64,000 nt of DNA from Acanthosepion pharaonis (taxonomy: Eukaryota > Mollusca > Cephalopoda > Sepiida > Sepiidae), in the NCBI GenBank assembly GCA_903632075.3, contig CAHIKZ030001197.1:682001-746000 (forward strand). The letters are read 5' to 3'. A model generated the notes under the pieces. That model searched no databases and was not told where the DNA came from. It saw only the letters and a list, made by a program, of their open reading frames with translations. Numbering within the stretch: the first letter of the stretch is position 1; the number at the start of each line of letters is the position of its first letter. This document shows positions 58,070 through 64,000 of this stretch, one piece after another. Made by a program: the position numbers and the translations under genes.

Positions 58070-58215
58070 CCAATAAAACATGGCCGCGTGCATACGTTAG
58101 TACTTCGTATGTCCATTCCACAAAGTCGCCACAGATTTTCGATTGGATTTAAATTAGGAGAGTTTCCGGGCCAGTATATAGTACTTTGATTTGCTCACTG
58201 GTAAGGCTTGATCTT
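58070..58215 (-). pseudogene. Tc1-like transposase, third catalytic block
   Basis: On the minus strand it reads YWPGNSPNLNPIENLWRLCG at about 58125-58185, the S-P-D-L-N-P-I-E-N-L-W signature with the first D replaced by N; the catalytic glutamate (I-E-N) is retained. The open frame continues to 57823 (MDIRSTNVCTRPCFIGKSEK) without further recognisable Tc1 sequence. No other Tc1 block lies nearby on the 5' side. Confidence 0.75.
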
Positions 58216-58219
58216 AAAA

Positions 58220-59330
58220 TTTGGCCTTGCGTCATATTCTATTAAAGTGGATGTTTGGTTAAAAGCTTGTGGTGAGTAGAGAATGCTGAAGGTGTGAACA
58301 GTGAGGTTGCACATTTCAACATTTGGATTGCAGATATCAACAGATATATTTTAGTTGTGCAAAACAATTCTTCTCCGTCAACTAGCATCATACAAAAGAC
58401 CAACATTGTATATTAATTTAAATGTCCTTTGGGAGATTGCATCTCTGATAAAAACCTTAATACATATGCTGGTTATACAACGGCAACAGAACATTTAAAT
58501 GAACACTCATGTTTACTTTCACAGTTTAGACAGATATTAGTCCAAAATACATTATTACTTCATCAAAATAATAATAAGCAAAACTGTAAACTCTAGAAGC
58601 CCTTTATATAAGAGAATTGCGACCAGAAATAAATAACGTCAAACATGAGTATAGTAACAAGGTACTTAAATGTTTATAGCAGCAGAGTTTTATATAAAAT
58701 ACTAAAATAAAATATAACTAATATCTCTTTCATTTTTAAATATCAAAATAAAAATTACAAAAGTTACCTCCCCTTGCATAGCTAAAAAATCTTCGATTCG
58801 AATTTGAAACGCTGTGAAACGGACAGCAAAAAATATTTTGAATAAACGAAGCTACTGTATACACATCCACAAATATTTTAACCCCCTGAAGATGGTCTCA
58901 GATGAGACTGAAAGTATTTGGGAAAATAAAAATTATTTGAAAGAAAATTTTAGAATTTTTCTTAAGCAATTTTCTACAGCCTCCAAAAATTACTTCGTGG
59001 ACTTAAAGGAGTAAAACTAAAATAAATAGACATAATATGTCTAAATTATTTAATCAAACCTGCTTATCTGTAAGTACGTTTATATGCATCTGTCCTAATC
59101 ATGAAAAAAGGTGTTTATTCTGAACTTACTTCAATTGTGAATGTTAATAGCATATATTGAATATTATACAATGAAAATTTCAGATCAAATTTCACTTTGT
59201 CTACAAATCTGTATATATGTGGCCACGTCAGTGTCAATAGACTGACATAACGTTCCTGAGATTTGAATACACAAAGTCAAATCTAACTAATATATAAATA
59301 GTTCCAACAGTTCTCTGTAATACTTTATCA
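58220..59330. other. No recognisable gene
   Basis: The frame at 58814-59014 is AT-rich and unrecognised. It includes CCCTGAAGATGGTCTCAGAT, a phrase seen at the ends of some retroelement coding regions. Confidence 0.4.
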
Positions 59331-59334
59331 TACT

Positions 59335-59600
59335 TTTACATAATCTATAAAACACGTCCTTCTGCATTTATACAGGCTCTTTCTACTGTTGTAAATTTAA
59401 TTTATTATGTCTGTAATGTTATCATTGCCGAATCATCTAAGGTTGCAAGGCTCTTCACAATTTTCTGTCCTTTGTAGCACTTAATAAAATGTTACCTTTT
59501 TTATAATCCCTCTTAAACCAAGCTCCGGCATCCATAATTTAATTAAGTTAATTATTTTCTCTTCTAGTTTCTGCTTGCTACACGCTGCTCATTTTTGTTG
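59335..59600 (-). mobile_element. Rearranged LINE derivative, copy A
   Basis: On the minus strand a LINE C-terminal segment (AAAGGACAGAAAATTGTGAA) is joined to an upstream RT segment (CTTAGATGATTCGG), and then by a second joint (AACAGTAGAAAGAGCCTGTA) to the GAAGGACGTGTTTTATAGAT block that encodes the F-I-D-Y motif. The same joints occur at 60880-61310. Confidence 0.8.
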
Positions 59601-59604
59601 CTAC

Positions 59605-60235
59605 TATTTTGGAAGTTTTCAAATGATGTGTTTTTTTCTTATTTCTCATAGTTTTTGTGATTTTCTATCGCCAGTCTATAGAGTTTGGTAAAGGATTGTA
59701 TTTAAGATTTTTCGGATTATTCCTTTGAAGCCATTTTTAAAAACTGTTCTAGGGAAATGGTTGTAAACAGATTTTGACGCTATGACTACGAAAGTGTAAG
59801 GTTGGAAACTGACTGGCATTCAAAATTTGATTGAAGAATGAAAAATATTTTTCTATGTTAAAAAATGTTGAATTTGAAGTTATTTTACTTCTCTGGATAT
59901 TGTGAGAAAATTAAAGTTATTGATAACTCCGAAAATGTCTCATCCTGTGGATCTGTCAAGACAACATGACTGCAGAAAGTGTTTATCAAACGTACGTCAA
60001 AGTAGCCGGAGAAACACAGTAGAGCTTTTAGAGATGCCAGGTCCCGGGGATTCTAACCCTGCAGCAGAACCTCCCTTGTTGCACTAAAGAGCAGGACCGC
60101 TGAAATAACGACAGTAGAGTAACAGTGATCGCAGCGACTGGGTAATTTTCGTCCTTGTCTTGTGAACGCGCATGGGCACAACACATTAAAAAATATGTCA
60201 CATCATGCTACCGTTGAAGTGGGGGCGTGTAGATA
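59605..60235. other. No recognisable gene
   Basis: A 61-codon frame at 59902-60087 is unremarkable. Confidence 0.4.
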
Positions 60236-60259
60236 TATCGTTTTTTGATTCTGGTTAGA

Positions 60260-60880
60260 ATGATATTAAAAACAACAATACAAATGCAGAAGGATGTGTA
60301 TCTGTGTTTTATAGATTATTCAAAAGCCTTTGATACAGTGTGTCACTGTTGGATCTGCTAAGTAAAACGGTATATTTGGGAAGGATATTGGAATAATCCA
60401 CAACCTCCTGCAAACCGCCTGCATACAGATAAAAATGAATGCAGTAAATATACAAAAATAGAAAGCGGTTTAAGATAAGTAAGTATTTTCTCAACGGACT
60501 TATTCAAACTAAACGTTGATTCGATACTTAGAGAATTAGAAATCCTACAATGATTTATTATTGGTAGTTATAATTTCCGTTCTGTATCTGCGATCAACAC
60601 TGCATATATCAGGTTGCCAAAATTATAAGAACTTCTACAGAAGGTAGTGAAGGAAACCGAGAAGAAATGACTAAACAACAATTGCAAGAATATAAAATTC
60701 ATGGTTGTTTTCATAAGAAACAACCCAACATGCAAATTACAAATTGGAAATACTAAATCAAGTATAACAATTTAAATATTTCGGGAAGGGTATTTTATCA
60801 GCGAACGGAAAGTGTGAGACTGAAATCCGAAATCTGGGATAGCGAAAGATGCTTTCCAAAGGCTAAAAACAACGCATACC
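60260..60880 (+). pseudogene. RTE-type LINE reverse-transcriptase fragment 1
   Basis: Opens with CVSVF/VYLCFIDYSKAFDTV, the catalytic F-x-D-Y-x-K-A-F-D motif holding the first RT aspartate. It then has the CSKYTKIESGLR region, KELLQ-like sequence and NNCKNIKFMVVFIRNNPT near 60680-60740. The Y-A-D-D segment is not recognisable. It ends with an EFKYF-like and KC-ETEI thumb block. Several stops and frame changes. Confidence 0.8.
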
Positions 60881-61310
60881 ATACTTTGCGAGATTAAGTA
60901 AATGGATGGCAGAGCTTCGTTTAGGAGAGATTATAAAAAAGGTAACATTTATTAAGAGCTACAAAGGACAGAAAATTGTAGAGAAGCTTGCAATCTTAGA
61001 TGATTCGGCATTGATAAAATTACAGACATAATAAATAAAATCTACAACAGTAGAAAGAGCCTATATGAATGCAGAAGGTCGTATTTTATAGATTAAACAA
61101 AAGCGTTTGATTAAGTATGTCACAAAGAACTGCTGGAATTGCTAAGTAAAACAGCATATTTAAGAAGGATATTGAAATTATCCAGAACCTATATTAGAAG
61201 CAAACCGCCTGCATACGGATAAAAAATATAAATTCAGTAAATATACAAAAATAGAAAGCGGTTTAAGACAACGATGTATCTTCTCACCGGACTTATTCAA
61301 ATAGTCAAAT
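60880..61310 (+). mobile_element. Rearranged LINE derivative, copy B
   Basis: LINE C-terminal end (GATTATAAAAAAGGTAACAT, GCTACAAAGGACAGAAAATT) is fused to upstream RT (TTAGATGATTCGGCATTGAT). It is then fused by AACAGTAGAAAGAGCCTATA to the RT F-I-D-Y block, and ends at TCACCGGACTTATTCAAAT. All frames are broken. Confidence 0.8.
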
Positions 61311-61594
61311 TATATCATTGTTTGATGAAAACTGTTAATTGTTTGAAAAATATTGTTCGAGTTTAATAAAGTTTAATATGTACTCAATGCATGAAATGTC
61401 ATTGTTAGACCAAAGGCCCAATCAAGAGTCCTCTGCAGGAGCTAGTTTAAATGCCGCCCGATAGGTCTGCTTTTACGCTAATATATAATAAATACCGTAT
61501 ATCCCGCTGTATCATACCATATATGTCGTTTTTAGAAATTTCAAAAAAGAATAGAAGATTTGCTACTCACAGTACAGATTGAAGACAAGAGGGA

Positions 61595-61885
61595 CAGACG
61601 AAAACAAGGTATACCATACCTTGCGAGATTAATTAAATGGATGGCGGAGATGATTTGGCATTGATAAGATTACAGACATAATAAATGAAATCTACAACAG
61701 TAAAAAGAGCCTATATAAATGAAGAAGGACGTGTTTTATAGAGTAGGCAAAAGCGTTTGATAAAGTGCGTCACAGAGAACTGTTGAAATTGCTAAGTAAA
61801 ACGACATATTTGAGAAGGATATCGGAATAATCCAGAACTTATATTAGCAGCAAACTGCTTGCATACGGATAAAAATGAATCGAGC
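61595..61885 (+). mobile_element. Rearranged LINE derivative, copy C
   Basis: Shares CCATACCTTGCGAGATTAA with copy B and the second joint (AACAGTAAAAAGAGCCTATA). It lacks the C-terminal block, which is deleted between GGATGGCGGA and GATGATTTGG. Ends near GCATACGGATAAAAATGAAT. Confidence 0.8.
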
Positions 61886-62014
61886 GTCACGGTGGAGTTA
61901 GGCGGAGAGATTTATATGGCCAGAATCTTTGATATTAAAAACAAGAATCAATAAGGTTACCAAAAGAAAAAAAAAATTAAATACAAACATTTCTGTCTGG
62001 ATTTCTGGGATGAG

Positions 62015-62135
62015 GAATTATCATTATTTACGCTATTTACATTCGGACTATAGTCCACATCTTTGTTGTTATCACAATGTCTCGGTCATTGTGTTCTCCG
62101 ACCTTCTTCAAGTGGAGATTAATCCGGTTAACGCA
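62015..62135 (-). repeat. Dispersed repeat X, copy 2
   Basis: See 1880-1990. The minus strand has TTGAAGAAGGTCGGAGAACA and GACCGAGACATTGTGATAAC. It is embedded between LINE fragments. Confidence 0.5.
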
Positions 62136-62149
62136 CAGGAAATTCCGAA

Positions 62150-62600
62150 TTGAACGCTTTATTTAGTCTACAGGGTAGATTTCCTGACTACGTCTAAGAA
62201 CTAGATAAGCTATCCCTAGATGTGGACGGCATTGTAATAGAGATGCTGGTAGCCGTAGATGTGCTCGGTATTGACAAGATTACAGATTATAGAGATAATA
62301 AATAAAATATATAACAGTGGTGAAATACCGGAAGACCTAAGTAGATTTATTTTGAATTCTGATGTAAAGAGCGGGCAGCAGAATCAGACCGGAAATAGGA
62401 CAAGAGCAGTGCTGTTTGCTTAAAGAAGGCGGACAAGGAATGAACAGAATGATATCAGAAAGGGCAATATAAACGGAAAATGATATATACCTATGTTTTA
62501 TAGATTATGCGAAAGCGTTTGATAAAGTACGTCACAAAGAAGTGTGAGAACTGCGAGATAATTTTTATATATTTGGGAAAAATATGAGAACCTTTACTGG
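62150..62600 (+). pseudogene. RTE-type LINE reverse-transcriptase fragment 2
   Basis: Carries the pre-catalytic block (DGIVIEMLVAVDVLGIDKIT in a mixed frame, about 62228-62285), NKIYNSGEIPEDLSRFI, then a short deletion, then YLCFIDYAKAFDKVRHKEV near 62487-62545. Unlike copies A-C it keeps AACAGTGGTGAAATACCGGA. Stops and small deletions are common. Confidence 0.75.
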
Positions 62601-62604
62601 CGGA

Positions 62605-63420
62605 AAAACGCACAGGCCAAATTGAACAGAAACAAAGCATTAGGGCCAGACGGAATTGTAATTGAGATACTAGCAGCCTTAGATTACTTATGCCATTAAA
62701 AAGATTACAAGAATAATAAACGAAATATACAAAAGTGGTGATAAACCGGATGATCAGTAGAATCCATCTGCTTAAGAAGCCAGGTTCAAATGATTGTGAA
62801 CTCTATCGGATAACGAGCCGAACGAATCATATAATAAAACTTATCATCCGAATTCTGATGAATAGAGCGCGTATCAGAATTAAACCGGAAATAGGGCAAG
62901 AACAGAGCAATACAAATGCAGAAACATGTGTACCTGTGCTTTATAGATTATACAAAAAACATTTGATAAAGTAGGCCATGAAGAATTATTGGAACTGTTC
63001 GGTAACCTTGACATAAGAAGTATATCAAAACAATTTAGAAACTACACTGCATAGGAATACAAATTGGATTCAGTAAATATGCAAATATAGAAATTGGAAT
63101 AAAACAAGGATGTGTCCTCTTTCCGGACTTCTTCAGCCTATACAGTGAGGTTATTGTGAAAGAATTAGAAATCATACTAGGATTCATTATTGGCGGCCAC
63201 AATCTTAACAACGTAAGATATTCAGATGCCACAGTATTGATAGCAGACATTGAAAGGAAGCTACAAGGAGCCCAACAAAAGGTAGTAAAGGAAAGTGAGA
63301 AGAAAGGACTAAACATCAACTGCAAGAAGACAGAATGCATGGTTGTTAGCAAAAGGAACAGCCCAATGTTAATTACAAATTGGAGATACCAAAATCAAAC
63401 AAGTTAAATATCTAGAATAA
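62605..63420 (+). pseudogene. RTE-type LINE reverse transcriptase, most complete copy
   Basis: Starts with LNRNKALGPDGIVIEILAAL and continues NEIYKSGDKPDD, NRARIRIKPEIGQEQSNTNA, then a frame-shifted FIDYTKNI-like block, QGCVLFPDFFSLYSEVIVKE, and an open frame from 63156. The catalytic Y-A-D-D box is replaced by YSDA (63219-63230), losing the second aspartate. It continues DIERKLQGAQQKVVKESEKK and LNINCKKTECMVVSKRNSP. This is the best template in the window for the LINE family. Confidence 0.85.
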
Positions 63421-63424
63421 TAAT

Positions 63425-64000
63425 AGAAAAGTTTTAATAGAGAATGGAAAGTGCAACGCTAAAATCCATAGTTGCATTGGGATAAGGAATAATATCTTCC
63501 AAAAGTTAAGCAAAGTATTTAGATTCAAAAAAGTTTCATTTACAAATGATTACGAAACTGTTATGTAATAACAGTCCTCCTATGTGACATTTAATGCTGG
63601 ACAATGTTACAGATGAAGAAGAGACTTGAAGCCACAGAAACAAAGAAAATAGTACTGAGCTGTTATGTAATATCTGTCCTTCTATGTGGCAGTGAATGCT
63701 GGACAATCTAGTTACAGATGAAGAGACTTGAAGCAATATAAATGTGGCTCGCTCTACAAAATGATGCTGAAAATACGATGAACAGCGTTGACAGCAGAAA
63801 CAGAAACAAAAGTAAACCCTTACAGAACGGAGTGAAAGAAAACGACAAAAAAGGACTAATCAATTGCAAGAAAACAGAATACATGCTTGTTTGCAAAAGG
63901 CACAGCCCAATGTACAAATTACAAATGGGGCGTACCAACACCAGACGAGTGCAACAATTTAAATATCTGGCATGTCTTTTAAAAGATGATGGAAAGTGCG
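63425..64000 (+). pseudogene. LINE thumb/C-terminal copies, duplicated, running off the window
   Basis: Continues the preceding copy (KC-AKIHSCIGIRNNIFQKLS, then KVFRF). It contains two diverged copies of a CYVISVLLCGSECWTI-like block (about 63560-63610 and 63660-63715). After a short KRLEAI-MW segment, a second KKG-INCKKTEYMLVCKRHSP block (about 63850-63910) restarts upstream RT sequence, ending in FKYLACLLKDDGKC at the window edge. It is therefore a rearranged or tandem copy. Confidence 0.75.

Overview
This is AT-rich, repeat-dense metazoan DNA with no host gene that I can call with confidence. The mix of elements points to a mollusc, most likely a cephalopod: a Helitron, a Penelope-like element, RTE-type LINE pieces, Tc1, mariner and pogo remnants, several tRNA-derived SINE copies sharing a central core, and many (TA)n and (CA)n(TA)n tracts. 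The cephalopod assignment is an inference from repeat style, not from a diagnostic gene.

Layout. 1-5 kb holds little beyond short repeats. At 5-5.5 kb lie the first copies of an interspersed element with an internal minisatellite. 5.8-6.8 kb is a Tc1-like element with both terminal inverted repeats and a TA duplication. 7-11 kb carries SINE copies and LINE scraps. 13.65-13.98 kb is a clean LINE 3' end. 14.9-19.5 kb is a decayed but nearly full-length Helitron on the minus strand, followed by a SINE at 19.9-20.3 kb. 21.9-23.5 kb is a Ty3/gypsy pol remnant (minus) cut off by a pogo-like terminus and an internally deleted mariner. 26.9-30.1 kb is a Penelope-like element (minus) with inverted flanks and a nested repeat. 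30.2-30.75 kb is a repeat carrying an insertion made of hairpins. 34.6-38.3 kb holds more minisatellite elements around a 1.1-kb AT dinucleotide tract. 38.8-41 kb has a repeat with inverted ends and an internally deleted mariner. 43-50 kb mixes LINE, SINE, pogo and mariner pieces and a short tandem array built from a LINE 3' end. 50.6-54.9 kb has a mariner 3' half, a 29-bp minisatellite and SINEs. 56-58.2 kb has a duplicated unknown ORF and a Tc1 end. 59.3-64 kb is a cluster of rearranged RTE-like LINE copies.

Nothing here forms a functional operon or pathway. Every recognised coding segment is a transposon remnant broken by stops, frameshifts or deletions. The most informative structures are shared deletion junctions, which suggest that defective copies were themselves mobilised; the modular minisatellite-bearing element; and the chain of hairpins inserted at about 30.35-30.60 kb. 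A possible host exon at 45.4 kb is weakly supported.
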